DNA from: Hymenochaete sp. R1
Taxonomy: Eukaryota; Basidiomycota; Agaricomycetes; Hymenochaetales; Hymenochaetaceae
Length of the DNA stretch: 64,000 nt
Reading direction: 5' to 3'
Assembly: GCA_019400425.1 (NCBI GenBank)
Contig: JAFREE010000122.1
Coordinates: 1 to 64,000, forward strand
The position numbers were made by a program, and so were the translations under genes. The notes below the pieces were generated by a model. That model searched no databases. It was not told the origin of the DNA and worked only from the letters and a program-made list of their open reading frames with translations. Below, piece after piece: positions 1 through 10,974 of this stretch. Within the stretch, counting starts at the first letter, position 1. Each line of letters opens with the position of its first letter.

Positions 1-1
1 C

Positions 2-612
2 CTCTCGTCAGGATTTTGGGCAGGTCTTACAATTGGTAGGATTTGTCTCCTCTGGCTCAATAGAAAGGTCCGTATCGGTTCTCGTGGCTGTCTCTATCAC
101 CGGAAAGCTGAATGGTTTCGGTCAGATCGGAGAGCGACGCGTGGTCTGGCTATACATTCTCCTATCCATTGGGTACGTTTCGTTCTTTCTGTATCCGGTC
201 CTTCATTCTCATAGAGTATGTTGGCAGACTTGAGATCACCGTTTGGGTCGTGCCATCCCTGATAGAGAACGCAATAGCCGTGTCGCTCATCGGACTTGTT
301 CTTGGTCCTATTTACCCCATTTTAATGAACTTCGCGGGTCGCCTGATTCCGTACTCGTTAATGTCTGGCTCTGTGGGTTGGATCGCAGGTTTTGCTCAGA
401 CCGGAAGCGCTGTCGTGCCCTTCATTACAGGTGTCATGTCGTCTAAGTTTGGTGTCTCCAGCTTGCAACCTTTGTGAGTGATTCTGATCTACGTCCGTGC
501 TTTCATGCTGAGAAGGATTCGTCCTTTGCCGTCCAGTAGAGTTGTGTCAGTTTTTAGTGTCATGGTTGGACTGTGGTGTCTTGTACCGTCAGAGACGCGT
601 CGCTCGGAGTGA
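2..612 (+). CDS. MFS transporter, C-terminal part (5' end outside window)
   Basis: Partial gene; exons 2-67, 126-172, 228-473 and 537-612 join in one frame and end at the TGA at 610-612. The translated part covers roughly the last five membrane helices of a 12-helix major facilitator. It contains a Gly-rich SGFWAGLTIGR helix, an LNRK loop, a helix ending VPSLIENAIAVS, and the GPIYPILMNFAGRLIP stretch. This last pattern is typical of the fungal fucose-permease-like / Bsc6-like MFS group, known as plasma-membrane or organellar solute carriers. The substrate cannot be read from the sequence. Introns are 55-63 nt, and the acceptor at 227 was chosen because it keeps the frame through LEITVWVVPS. 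The stop lies 91 nt from the stop of the convergent oxidoreductase gene. The N-terminal half is cut off by the window edge and is not a biological truncation. Confidence 0.8.
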
Positions 613-703
613 AGATAAGACTTTGATTCCTAGATTGTCGATGCAGAACTGGTCAAAAAATTAAGACTCAAATACGACTTCGAAAAGTATGTTTTTAGAT
701 AGA

Positions 704-2249
704 TCAATCAAAGTTATGAGGTATGTACGGATAACCTGCCAATGTTCGCCCTTCCTTCGCTTCGTAAACCGTCTTCGCAGCGAACACGTCAAGAAGTTCC
801 TGATATTTCTTTTGGTTTTCCTTCGACGAACTATCAAAGGGCCTCTCGCCGTGAGCTATTTGCCATATCTGCACGCCAGCAAGTAAGATCGACGCCGCAT
901 CGTCGTTCGGAGGAAGAAATGAATCCGTTACTCGAGAGACTTCGCCCAAGACTATGCCTTTTGGCAAGTCGGGATCAGAACAGGCCGGTCGGGCGATACC
1001 AATGAAGTCCGTGGAACCAGATTTAACGGCTTGGATCATCCCCGCTGAAGTACGGAAACCGCCTGTGACACAGAGTTTACTTGATTGAATGGCAGGGCGA
1101 ATAACGTCTGCGAACTTCATAAAGAAGGCTGCACATTTAAGTCAAAGTTAGGAAGCGTAAGGGACCCGAGGAGAAACGAAATGACCTTCGCGTTTCTTTG
1201 TGGAGTCCCGCAAATGATGAAAGACCAACTTTTCATACGTTCCACCGGATAACTCTATAAAGTCGAGTCCTAGCTTCTCCAGGTGCAGACATACCGCTCG
1301 ACACTCTTCCGGCTGAAACCCTCCTTCTTGGAATTCAACGGAATTAATTTTGATCCCGATGGAGAAGTTCGAAGGCACTCGACGTTTGATCTCTTGTATA
1401 ATTCGTGCAATGATTCGGCTTCGATTCTCCAGACTTCCACCATATTCGTCTTTACGTTGATTGGTCGTGCTCGACAAGAATTGGGCGAGAAGGTATCCAT
1501 GGGCGCAGTGAATTTGGACACCGTCGAAGTGCGCTTTATAAGCATACTCCGCTGCGAAAACAAACTGCAACGGAGCTTGGTTAAATACATCGTCCTCTTA
1601 TGTCAGACGTTATTGACTGACCTGTTCGATAACTTCATCGATTCCTTCAATCGTCAAAGCTGTGGGCTTTCCATAAGTCCTTCCCATACGCGGTTCGAGT
1701 TGGATGTCACTAGCAGAGATCGGGTTCGGATTTATGTTGGAAGGCGTTTGGCGCCCGGGGTGGCATAGCTGCATGTACATGAGAGAGCCATTCCGTTTCC
1801 CTGCAGCAGCCGTTCTTTGGAACATATCAAATCGATCTGGGTCGTCCAAACTCTTATGAATCACGCCATTCCCAGGGCCCTGTAAATCAATAGGGTTGAT
1901 CATGACATTTCCAGCTTCGAAGATTCCCTCGTAACATCAGCATCTTGTCGAAGTATGCTCTATCAAGTATTTAATTACTTGATTCAAACTTACTGACGAT
2001 GATACCATATCCGCATTCACCCCATCGCTCGTAGAGTCGAACGTACTCGTCCGATGGGATACCCCGTTTCTCAAGTTGGTGCTCGTCCCACGACGCTAGC
2101 TGCTCTATCATGGGCGCCTTGAAGAACCTACTCTTAGCTCGTAGCTTAGAGAATGGGAGCTCAATGCTTTCGCCAAGGATGTCATAATCGCTACTCGGGC
2201 TCTTCGTGCCTTCCGGCCACGCCGAAGCAGTTGTGATAGAGGCATGCAT
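704..2249 (-). CDS. NADH:flavin oxidoreductase, old yellow enzyme family
   Basis: Four exons (2249-1994, 1914-1622, 1564-1186, 1128-704) give 450 aa. The protein is an FMN-binding TIM barrel of the OYE / NADH oxidase family, which reduces activated C=C bonds with NAD(P)H. Visible family marks are the GYGIIVTGNVMIN strand, HCAHGYLLAQFLS near residues 202-214 with the paired active-site histidines (202 and 205), NQRKDEYGGSLENR just after it, and the late VTGGFRT and IGIARP phosphate-binding strands. The last intron (1129-1185) was placed so that the frame reads KKREAFFMKFAD, as relatives do. The length is slightly above the usual 370-420 aa because of a short N-terminal extension and a C-terminal tail. 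A cytosolic role is likely because no signal peptide is seen. The physiological substrate is unknown. Confidence 0.9.
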
Positions 2250-3413
2250 ATTCTCGTCTCGGATGCTTGAGAGCAGGAAGCAAAGAAGCAGGTACTCAGT
2301 CGGAGCTTGATTATGCTGAAGGGGAAGGCAAAGGCGATTCTCACCGCTTTAAAAATAGCATAACACAATCGAGTGCAGACGGGGCTATCGGATGATGATG
2401 GGTCAACTTGGCGACACCCTACGTAGTACCTGGTTCCATGCTTCTTTCTGACTGATGGTGGCACCAGACCGGTCCCCACTATATACACATCTGCGCATAC
2501 ATTGTTCCTGTTGCGTTCGCATGACCTCTCCCCATCAAGTCTCAAAGTACCAGATTAACGGGGTCGTCGGAATATCGCGAAGGTCGTGACGGAGACGCGC
2601 AACATGGTGGATGTACTTCAAGAACTCTATGTTCTATTTGATTTGTTTGCTGTTAGTGAGCAAGAGTGATGGTGAGAGGCGAGAGTTGTTTGTAATCGAT
2701 GGCGTGTTGACAGGTTCAAGCATCCCTGAGAACCTTTGTCGTCAGTTCAATGACAGTTGTGCAAAAGAATCTGAGAGCCAACGCCAACACGGAGACTAAG
2801 TTCCCACGCTCTAAAGAGAGTTCAACCGCTGATCGGCGGTGTTGCTGTGTCGCAATACAGCAAAAAGAAAGGGAAAGATCTATTTCTTCCTGGACTTCCA
2901 TCCGGACGTGACCTTTCCTCTCGCTCTTGTCTTTGAGTCCCCTGGTTCGCCCTCTTCCGGTGGCCAACGGTTCGTACGGGCTTCGACTCAGAGTCAGATT
3001 CGATGACACGCCGTTCACAATACTTCGTATGCGAAATTCGTTCTGTTGGTTCGGAAATGTGAATCGAAAAGGATTTAGGATCGAGTTCCATCGTTGGCTG
3101 GGCTTGACGCAGGACGTTATCCCTCATCCTCCGTTCTGCGAGCACCCAAGTCTTGTCGGTTGATTATCGCCCGACACCAAATCCTGAAATGCAAAATTCA
3201 AGGCGGAAGGTGCAATAGAGTTCCTTGATGGTGGTTGCAAACTTCAGTATTCAACTACCAAAGATAAACGAGCCCTGCTTTTTTGGTTACTTCCTTTTCT
3301 CTCCCTACCCTCCTCCAAGTTCCCCCACACTATACCTTTATTCTGCTCCTGCCCATTCCCGCTTGCTCCGCCCTCCTACCCGTCAGACGTTCTCGCTCAA
3401 CAGCGCCATACAT
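2250..3413. other. intergenic spacer, no supported gene
   Basis: This 1.16 kb stretch lies between the oxidoreductase start and the first family gene. Reading frames here are short, overlap on both strands and carry no recognisable motif. The last ~130 bases before 3414 are pyrimidine-rich with several CCTCC/CTCC blocks, which fits a fungal promoter and leader for the gene at 3414. Confidence 0.5.
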
Positions 3414-4427
3414 ATGTCCACCTCGTCATCCGTCAATACCCGTAAACGTAGACGAGCCGATAATCCTGAGAGTTCAGCCGATGCCACAAACCTCTCCGCA
3501 TTCGAAGTCCACGAAGGCGGTGCCGAAGCCGAGTCTAGTGTGAACGATCTTGCAGCTCACATACCCAAGAAACAGAAGCACAGACGAGACCATGAGCTCA
3601 GAGAATTCGCTCGGAATCCTTATGATGTAGCCGCCGAGAATGCGACGAAATCTGCGTTCGATCAACAGCTCGCTGTTTGTATAACGGAATTTCAGAGGCT
3701 AGCTGCGGAGGCCGACGTCAGCACTTCCAAAGTGGATGATCCTCTGAGCTTGATACGCAGCTATGAGTCTTCTGTCACTTCTGTTCGTAAGCAGATGACG
3801 GCAATGGCCAGCAAGTTTCGTAATCACCGCAATGCGCGTCTGGAAACTCTTGACAGTATGCAGTATGGCGAGTCGGATAAGAGCTCTGAAAGCCAGATGA
3901 TGGAGCGACAACGGCTTCAATCCACTCTGGACCATGCCGATGAAGTAGAACGCCAGGTGAACGTGCACACTGAAGCCTACATAGCAGAATTGCTCTACTA
4001 TTCTATAAGCAAACCCGCTCGATCTAGGGAAAAGGAACAGTCGGAAAAAGCTATCAAGGCTCGGCGAAGGAGGCTCATGGTTCGTCTCGAGGCCGCTGGT
4101 ACGGACATTTTGCGCTCGGTGGCGACGAGGTCAAGGCTATGGGCAACTCAGACAGGCTTGAGAGGCAATTTCGACCCGCTCGTTCGTGAGCTGATAGAGG
4201 GCAACGAGCAAAGTATTCGGGCCTTCCTAGACAAAGTTATGGGATTATCGAGTTTCGCTCACAATTACAGAGATCCTCGTCACTCTGCACTCATAGACGA
4301 TACAGAGTGGGCTAGAGAGGTGTACAAGAAACTATTGGACACGTTCAGGTTGCTAGGCACTGTCAAGAATGAAGGATTCTATGAAGAACGCTTCGAATTA
4401 GATTATGAGACAATAGCATTTATATAA
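3414..4427 (+). CDS. Family P protein 1: unrecognised one-module, coiled-coil, NLS-like protein
   Basis: Single uninterrupted exon, 337 aa. The frame is open further upstream (to 3225), but I start at 3414 because the protein then begins MSTSSSVNTRKRRR, which matches the starts of its three paralogues. I do not recognise the family. Visible features: a basic cluster at residues 10-14 and a second KKQK at 52-55 (nuclear-localisation-like), an acidic Ser-rich linker, then a mostly helical, charged region with the segment MMERQRLQSTLDHADEVERQ. This is followed by AYIAELLYYS, a WATQTGLRGNFDPLVREL motif, and a C-terminal helix with WAREVYKKLLDTFRLLG near residue 298. Each of these has a counterpart in the genes at 4770, 17566 and 20097. 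No membrane segment or signal peptide is seen. A nuclear role is inference only. Confidence 0.75.
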   Translation: MSTSSSVNTRKRRRADNPESSADATNLSAFEVHEGGAEAESSVNDLAAHIPKKQKHRRDHELREFARNPYDVAAENATKSAFDQQLAVCITEFQRLAAEADVSTSKVDDPLSLIRSYESSVTSVRKQMTAMASKFRNHRNARLETLDSMQYGESDKSSESQMMERQRLQSTLDHADEVERQVNVHTEAYIAELLYYSISKPARSREKEQSEKAIKARRRRLMVRLEAAGTDILRSVATRSRLWATQTGLRGNFDPLVRELIEGNEQSIRAFLDKVMGLSSFAHNYRDPRHSALIDDTEWAREVYKKLLDTFRLLGTVKNEGFYEERFELDYETIAFI

Positions 4428-4769
4428 ATAGCAATGAAGGGAGTTCGCATTCACTTTGAGATTGTAGGATGATAAATATTACGGACCATATTTCCAGTAT
4501 AATATCTGGCAATGCAGGCTTAGGATAGACTAGATAAAATAACTTGCGATGAGACGATTTTAGCCACATTTATCTTTGCCCTTTGCAGAAATGGCATTCG
4601 TTGGTTTGCAATGGTCTTACGATTTGGGGTGCAATGAAACTTCTGGGCGATGTTTGCATCCTCTGAAATGAAGCTGCTAGCGATAAGTAAATGTTGCTTT
4701 GGCAACTCTCTCACGTTCCACCTGTTTTGCGCCATTCAGCAGGCGTTCATCCTTGACCACGTCATACCA
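4428..4769. other. spacer between family P genes 1 and 2
   Basis: 342 bases, AT-rich, with no separate gene. A frame open from 4650 runs into the next gene, but its extra 40 residues have no counterpart in the paralogues, so it is treated as leader. Confidence 0.5.
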
Positions 4770-5747
4770 ATGTCTAATTCATCCCACAGCAACGCTCGTA
4801 AACGTGGACGAGGCGATGTAGGTCCAGTTAATGACCCAGCCCCCTCTTCTTCTGGAACATACGAGGGCGACGATGGTGCCGAGTCCGGCATCGTTAATCC
4901 TACGGCTCGCCCAACCAAGAAACAGAAGTATCTCAAATCCCACAATGCTGCTCACACTCCTTTCGACGAGACGGCAGAGAGGGCCATGAAGCAGAACATC
5001 AATTCCCTAATCGAAGAGTGTCAGAACCTGTTTCGTGAATCAAGCGAACTTACGGACAAAACCACGTCCCGTACCTCTCATCTGCTGGGTAAGTTTGCAA
5101 TCCTCAAGGAAAACCGAGAAAGAATTAGTGGCGAGGTGCAGCGTAAGATAGATGGATTCGCTGCTCAGTTAATTGCCCGTCAAGAAGCTCTCGATAACGA
5201 GTCCCTTCATGGTGTCGTAGACGAGACTCCGGAGATATTGTCAGAACGGCAACGACTCGAAAGCACTCTGAAGTACTTGTCGGAGAGGGAGCGCCAGCTA
5301 CGGCTCTTAGCTGACGCGTATTTATCGGAGTGCTACCTGCTTGTGCTGAACAACTCTGTCGTCCCTGGTCTATCGACCCCATCGCAGGCGACGATTGATG
5401 AATTGCGTAGCAATGTCTTAACGGTATTTGATGCGACCAAGCTGACCATTGAAGCATCTTTGTCGACGGAAAGTTATCGATGGAAGGTCGACACAGGTTT
5501 CAGTGGAGAGCTTAACGTCCGCACAGTGGCAAAGTGTAACGATGAGAGCATTCTAACTTACTTAGATAAAGCTCTTGGTCCAACAACAAGTTCTGAAGAT
5601 TACGCGAGAGTCCTTATTCGTAATACGGACTTCATGGAGGCGACAAAGTGGACCAGAGGGTTGTACGGTAAAATGAAGCGGACGTTTGAGTCGCTTTGCG
5701 CCATTGAAGGATATGGATTTGAGAGAGGACAGTCTTGGCTGGATTAA
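4770..5747 (+). CDS. Family P protein 2: paralogue of the 3414 gene
   Basis: Single exon, 325 aa, starting MSNSSHSNARKRGRG, which aligns with the start of the gene at 3414. Order of features matches that gene: basic N-terminus (ARKRGRG, residues 9-15), acidic linker with EGDDGAESG, basic TKKQK (49-53), helical region, SERQRLESTLKYLSERERQ (compare MERQRLQSTLDHADEVERQ), AYLSECYLLVLNNS, then WKVDTGFSGELNVRTVAK (compare WATQTGLRGNFDPLVREL), DESILTYLDKALG (compare EQSIRAFLDKVMG) and TKWTRGLYGKMKRTFESL near residue 292. The two proteins are clearly diverged copies, not a recent duplicate. Function unknown; I recognise no catalytic motif. The gene lies 342 nt downstream of its neighbour on the same strand, consistent with tandem duplication. 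Confidence 0.75.
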   Translation: MSNSSHSNARKRGRGDVGPVNDPAPSSSGTYEGDDGAESGIVNPTARPTKKQKYLKSHNAAHTPFDETAERAMKQNINSLIEECQNLFRESSELTDKTTSRTSHLLGKFAILKENRERISGEVQRKIDGFAAQLIARQEALDNESLHGVVDETPEILSERQRLESTLKYLSERERQLRLLADAYLSECYLLVLNNSVVPGLSTPSQATIDELRSNVLTVFDATKLTIEASLSTESYRWKVDTGFSGELNVRTVAKCNDESILTYLDKALGPTTSSEDYARVLIRNTDFMEATKWTRGLYGKMKRTFESLCAIEGYGFERGQSWLD

Positions 5748-5800
5748 TGGTCGCTTGGATTGAGAAAAAAACGTCGATCAATACAGAAATTTAAAAATTT

Positions 5801-5806
5801 CACGTG
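5801..5806. promoter_or_regulatory. CACGTG E-box upstream of the Lunapark gene
   Basis: A palindromic CACGTG followed by ACT lies about 166 nt before the Lunapark ATG. CACGTG is the general bHLH site in fungi (Cbf1/Pho4/SREBP type). The same nine bases, CACGTGACT, occur at 37972 upstream of the Gdt1-like gene. Regulatory use is inferred from position. Confidence 0.35.
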
Positions 5807-5971
5807 ACTGTTGTGGCTGTACCGAAAGCCGAAGTTGTTGACGTCGCTGAATACAGCCTTCTTACCTTCTTACTCCTCAGAAACCCTACCCTACCCTCCT
5901 CCCTCGCCCAGTTCACTTACCACACAGACCGCTCATTTCTACTGTCTTGTAAATTTTATTTTCATTTGATC

Positions 5972-7441
5972 ATGGCAATTTTAAACTGGTTCAAATCCGT
6001 GCGTTACTACTTTCTTTCCAATGTGATAGGACGCGCTCTGACTAGGTGCTGCGCGTGTGTGCCCGCGTATAGAAAGAACCCGAGGATTACGAGCAGGTGC
6101 TGGAGGTGCTTGGCTTGGATATTCAAAAGCGCCAGGATAAGCTTAAAGATATCAAGCTGAGAGAAAGAAGAACGACATTGTTGATCACACTGTACACGTT
6201 CGCCGCGTGGGTTGCGTATGTCAGCGCGTGGTATGCGGGTTGGCGCCCGTTGGGCTCACTTCCGTTGCTGGTAGGGCCAGTAGTGTGAGTATAGGTCTAT
6301 TGTCTTGACGCTTTTTACTAAGGTTGCTTGGTATCGGTTCTCAGGATTCAGTTTGCGCGACGAATATCACAGGCGTGGTACACGCGACGAGAGAATGCGG
6401 AAGGTACGCAGTGTCATCTATATGTTCCTTGTTAACGAACGATCTGACATGAATTTGCAGAAAAAGAGCTTAAAGGACTGCTGTCGAAGCTTCGCGGCAA
6501 GGTCGAAGAGGTCAAAAAGAAAACCAACTACTATTCGACGAAGACGCTCCTTGAACGGTACGACGTTGCTCCCGGTAATCCAGCTTCGAAGCAGCAGCCG
6601 GGAAAAGGTGCACCGCCGCCATCGCAACCTACCCAGAGTCAGCCTGGTACACCTCAACGCCCGGTTCAAGGACAGCCCATTGGATCCCAGACTCCGCAGG
6701 CAGGGCGAGGATCAGTGCAGGCTAACAGGGTCTCTCAATGTAAGCAAATACTTTTATCGCCCTCTTTTGAGGAATGCTGACAGGAGACCCGTTATTAGCC
6801 TCACAGCCCCCTGCAACCCCTGCGAAGAGACAGTGGTACGATAGGCTGGCGGACGCGATTCTTGGCGAGGATCAGTTAGGCGCCAATGCTCCCCAAAATT
6901 GCTACGCCCTCATATGCCAGAAGTGTTTCGCACACAACGGACTTGTGAAAGAACAGATGTGGCAGGATACTCGTGAGCATGACTTCTTCCTTATCGTACG
7001 TTTACTACAGAGTTGAGTATGTCCTTTGTAGAGTATATTTGTCGTACCTGCGGGAACTTCAACCCTTCGATGCGCACGCTCAATGCCGGCCAGGGTGTCA
7101 TGTCTCCTCCACGCGTATCTCCACCCCAGCTTCACCAGATCCCACAGCAGCCTCATAAAACTGCACCTCGCAAATCTGCCCCATCGGGTGGGACGAGCCC
7201 GCTTCTCGAAGTCGAAGCATCTGGTAGCGACAGGCGTCGTTCACTGCCCCACACTTCCGGCATTTTACTTTCCGACTCGTCTGATGGGGAAAGGGTTGTC
7301 TCGAAAGTGAAGTCGGAACGTCGCTCAGTGGACAAGGGATCGAGGATAGTGGATAGAGATCCGATTGACTTGATCATGGACAGCGATGACGAGGGAATGG
7401 ACGCTGACGTGTCAAGGGGTGCTATGGAGGTTGATTCGTAG
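5972..7441 (+). CDS. LNP1: Lunapark-like ER junction protein
   Basis: Six exons (5972-5998, 6073-6284, 6345-6403, 6461-6739, 6799-6972, 7032-7441), 386 aa. Lunapark proteins sit at three-way junctions of the ER network and stabilise them against the fusion activity of Sey1/atlastin. The family layout is complete: a short N-terminus (MAILNWFKS), a coiled-coil KEPEDYEQVLEVLGLDIQKR, two closely spaced membrane segments (TLLITLYTFAAWVAYVSAWY and the LPLLVGPVV stretch), KTNYYSTKTLLERYD, a Pro/Gln-rich linker, then the zinc ribbon with paired cysteines in YALICQKCFAHNGL and YICRTCGNFNPSMR. The last intron (6973-7031) was placed so that the zinc ribbon reads QDTQYICRTC. The tail after the ribbon is Ser-rich, acidic and disordered. 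The stop is at 7439-7441; an open stretch further downstream (to 7732) cannot be spliced on in frame. Confidence 0.92.
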
Positions 7442-8507
7442 GTTTGATTTATTGTTCCCGCACTTCATATCGCTTCACATCACATACTACGCATGATTCT
7501 TCTGCCCAATATTGCTTATCCTATCTTCCTATGCTTCATCCTCAGTCTTTTTGCTCCTTATTCTGATTTTTCTCGCTCGACTATATGTAATCGCCTTGCC
7601 ACAACATCCAGGCAACCATCCAACAGGGCGACAAAGGGTCCCGTCGTGGTCAAGGATTCGGATAATGCATGGGAGGCATTGGTTGGACAGGTCATGGAGA
7701 GAGGAGGCGAGAAGGCCGATGTGAAGTCATAGCGTAGCTAGACTCGATGTTCTCTTATCCTAATTCCGTTGTAAAGTTTGTCTCCTGAAGTATGGCCCCT
7801 CAAACATCGATTATCTAGTAACTATAGTACACAAAGAATCGTTAGTTGATACCAGTATGTAGCTCAGCTCCGGTGTATAGGTTGACATGCATATGAATTC
7901 TTCCGTTGTCGTCCATGACGAGGTCGAAAGGAGATCTCCGATAACCTTTTGATCCGGATGTGTTCTTGGATCCAAAGTCCGTCGTCGACCGCCGCCGTCC
8001 CGACTCTCACGCTTCGCCTAACATCGCCCAGGACCGGCCGAGACGACTCGGCGAGACCAGCCAGATCCCAGACCCGTTCCGAATGAGTCGCTCGTTCAGA
8101 CCTGTCAGCCAACTCTGCCGCATCTGCATCTCACCGTATCGGATGAGCCAACAAGCCCAAGTCGAAATAGCCACATCCGGCGATGTTCGTGGCATCGTTG
8201 ACTTACGCTTGAGTTGATCTCCTCAATTTCCAACGTCAGCAGCAGCACACGACGCACGGCACAAGAAGAAGAAAAAGGTTCTGTCCTAAGACCCCTTGGC
8301 CTCTTGGATCTTTCTCTTGGCTAGGCCATCATTCGCTTTCTTTTCCCTCTCTTGCCTCGTTCTCTTGCCCTTAGAACAAGCTCGCCCCGTTTCATTCGCC
8401 ATCGCCTTCATGTTCCTCCTTCTCCTGCCGATATTTAAGAAAGAGGAAGAGGATTCAAGTCACTGCTGCCCCTGCGTCGCCCCCACCCACACCTACGACG
8501 AAAACTT
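7442..8507. other. intergenic spacer, no supported gene
   Basis: 1.07 kb. An open stretch at about 7610-7732 reads protein-like (KGPVVVKDSDNAWEALVGQ), but no donor in the preceding gene splices to it in frame and it lacks its own promoter-near start, so it is left unassigned. The remainder up to 8507 is CT-rich and probably holds the protease promoter. Confidence 0.4.
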
Positions 8508-10974
8508 ATGATATCTCCTCTCCTGCTCTCGCTATGGCTGGTTTTTGTTGCCATTGAATGGGGGGCCAAGGCTTCGCCTGTGGGTGATTCTGAGTGGTTT
8601 TTGCGAGAAAATTGGGATGGTATTGGTAGGTCTGGGAAGCAGAAGGAGTTTGTTCAACTGGAGATGCAGAGGAGGACGGGGAATGGAAATGGGAGCGAAA
8701 AGGGAAGGTCAAGGAAGAGGGCTGACCCAGGGTCGCGTGCCATAGCAATTGGTGACGCCCAGGACGTGTAAGTGGTTCGTGCCCTTTCTTTGTCTCGTTC
8801 GAAGCTGACTTGGTGTTACTTGGGTGGGGAGGACAGAACTTACAGTGTCTTGCTCGACGTGGGTAACACGACAACTTCACTTGTCCTCGGTATGACATCT
8901 CTCGCCCCTCTTTTGTAACACATCCCAAGCCCAGGCTAATATAACTTCATTTCCACTCATCCAATCAACACTCTTATGCTCCTCTTTTTCGTCTTGGCAC
9001 CACAGACACGGGTTCAGCGGACCTATGGATTTTACGGAGCGATTGCGCAACATGTGGAAACACTGATGTGAAACTGTATGATGCGAGTAACTTTACTACC
9101 GTTGCCGATGCGCGGTTGATGTATGGAGATTCGCGGACGGGGACACATGCCTTTGGGACTTTTGGGTCAGACGAGGTGGGAATTGCTGGTGTGAAGCTGC
9201 AAGTAAGTGGTGGGTCTCATATATTTATGTAGAATGAAGTATTGATCGCGTTGTAGGATCAATACTTCGCTGCCATTGAAGATACGAATACGTCTGTGCT
9301 GGATTTGGGTTCTGCTGGTATCTTTGGGTTAGGGTTTCCTGTGAACAGGTAGCTCGGACTATTATCATTATGTTGAATCACGCTGAATGATTTACAGTAT
9401 TATGTGGAACGAGCTGTACGCCATTGAAGTTCAGAAGGCAAGAGCAACGTCCCGCAGGAATAATGATGACTCTCATCGCCAAATCTCTCGAAGCCTCCCA
9501 AATAATCCACACATCTCTCCCAGTATTCTCACTATAAGAGAAGCCATCTCAAAAAATCAAAGCAACGTCCGAGACGTCCTCTCATCCTTCTCTACATATG
9601 GTCCCTTCGCCACCCGCCTCTTCCTCAGCCCAAACTCCTCATCCGACGACGCCTCTTCTGACTCCTCCCATCCTAATTTTCCTTCCCCGCAATTCTCCGT
9701 CACCCTCCAACGCACATCCCCATCCCTCAGCGGCAACATCGGCACGCTCACACTCGGCGGCCTACCTCCGAACGTGGACGATTCTTCGCTCACATGGACC
9801 GAAGTGCGCAGATACACGCCTGACCAGTCCGGACTGGTCGTCCCTGAAGCGCCTGAGGAAGTATATCCATACGCTTGGGAGATCCCGATGGGCGACGTCT
9901 ACTTTGACGGTGTGAAGCTTCCTTTGAGTGAGCTGGGGGACATCAACGTAGAAGGTGTCGGTACGAGCGCTCTTGTCGATACCGGGAATTCGCTCATCCG
10001 GGGTCCAGCGGATGTCGTCATGGCCATTCTTACTCTTTTATCCAACAACACCTCCAGCTCTTCTCCTAATCCCTTCGTTTCATCTTCTTCAGACACCTCC
10101 GCCTCGTCCGAATCCGACCTCGACTCTTCCGACCCTTCCGATCAACCCTCAGATTCAAGGGACGGGTACACAGAAGAGGACTACGAAGCCTGGACATCAC
10201 GTTACGACGAATACGCCTACGCGTTCCCTTGCTCAGACCCGCACATGCTTGTATTCGAGCTGGGCGGGCGGAACTTCAGTGTGGACCCACGAGATTTCGG
10301 AAGACCTGCGGGAGATAGGAAAGGTGAATGGTGTGTACCGAATTTGGCGCCGACGGACGCGCCGCGTTTGGGTGGGTATTTGTACGCCTGGAGTCTTGGG
10401 GAGCCATTCTTGAGGAGGTGAGTGTAGGGCTATCTCGCGAGATCGGATAAAGTTACAAAGTGTCTATATTTCTGTTATATTTATCTGTCTTCTCACAGTG
10501 TATTGGCGAGTTTTTACTACGGGAACCTCACGCATCCCTCAAATGATCTGCCTCGAATTGGGTTTCTCTCGACAGTCCCGGACGACGCTACTCTTCGACT
10601 CGCAGCTGCTGTCCGCGTAGCAGAGAGCGAAGGCGTTTATCCTGGTGTGTTTCTCCACACTTACCAAGACCTGAACTGCCTGATCCTTATCCCCTTCAGA
10701 AACAACTCTCCCGCCAAACACTCAAACCTTCGTCCCGCATCCTCTCACCACAGACTCCAACGGCATCCCCCAGATCAGCGAACCGCCTCTCCCGTCTGAC
10801 ATTGCCACAATGCCCACGACAATTCCATGGGGCGGGAGAGGGAGCGGCGACAATGCCTCAAGGCAGGAGCAGGGTAATGGTGTGGCTGGGAGGTGCAAAG
10901 GAATACCGTTGCCTTCGGTTGGACTAGGTATGACTTTGACATCCGTGGTGATGGCAGCTATAATGGTTTTATGA
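8508..10974 (+). CDS. Secreted or cell-surface pepsin-like aspartic protease (A1 family)
   Basis: Seven exons (8508-8767, 8837-8889, 9006-9202, 9257-9348, 9398-10417, 10499-10644, 10700-10974), 680 aa. Starts with a hydrophobic signal peptide (MISPLLLSLWLVFVAIEWG) and a basic propeptide with KRADP. The first catalytic Asp is in DTGSADLW (about D105), interrupted by an intron right before the DTG. The flap is MYGDSRTG. The second catalytic Asp is in ALVDTGNSLIRGP (about D395). A Ser/Asp-rich low-complexity insert of about 60 residues follows the second active-site loop, and another Ser-rich insert lies near residue 280. The protein ends in a short hydrophobic stretch (LGMTLTSVVMAAIMVL) after a Gly/Asn-rich linker, which fits a GPI-anchor signal or tail anchor. 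Length is well above the usual 400 aa because of the inserts and C-terminal extension. Extracellular proteolysis or wall remodelling is the likely role. Confidence 0.9.

Noticed and set aside
7610..7732. Extra terminal exon for the Lunapark gene
   Set aside because: No donor in the last exon has the phase needed to join it, and the existing stop gives a protein of normal architecture.
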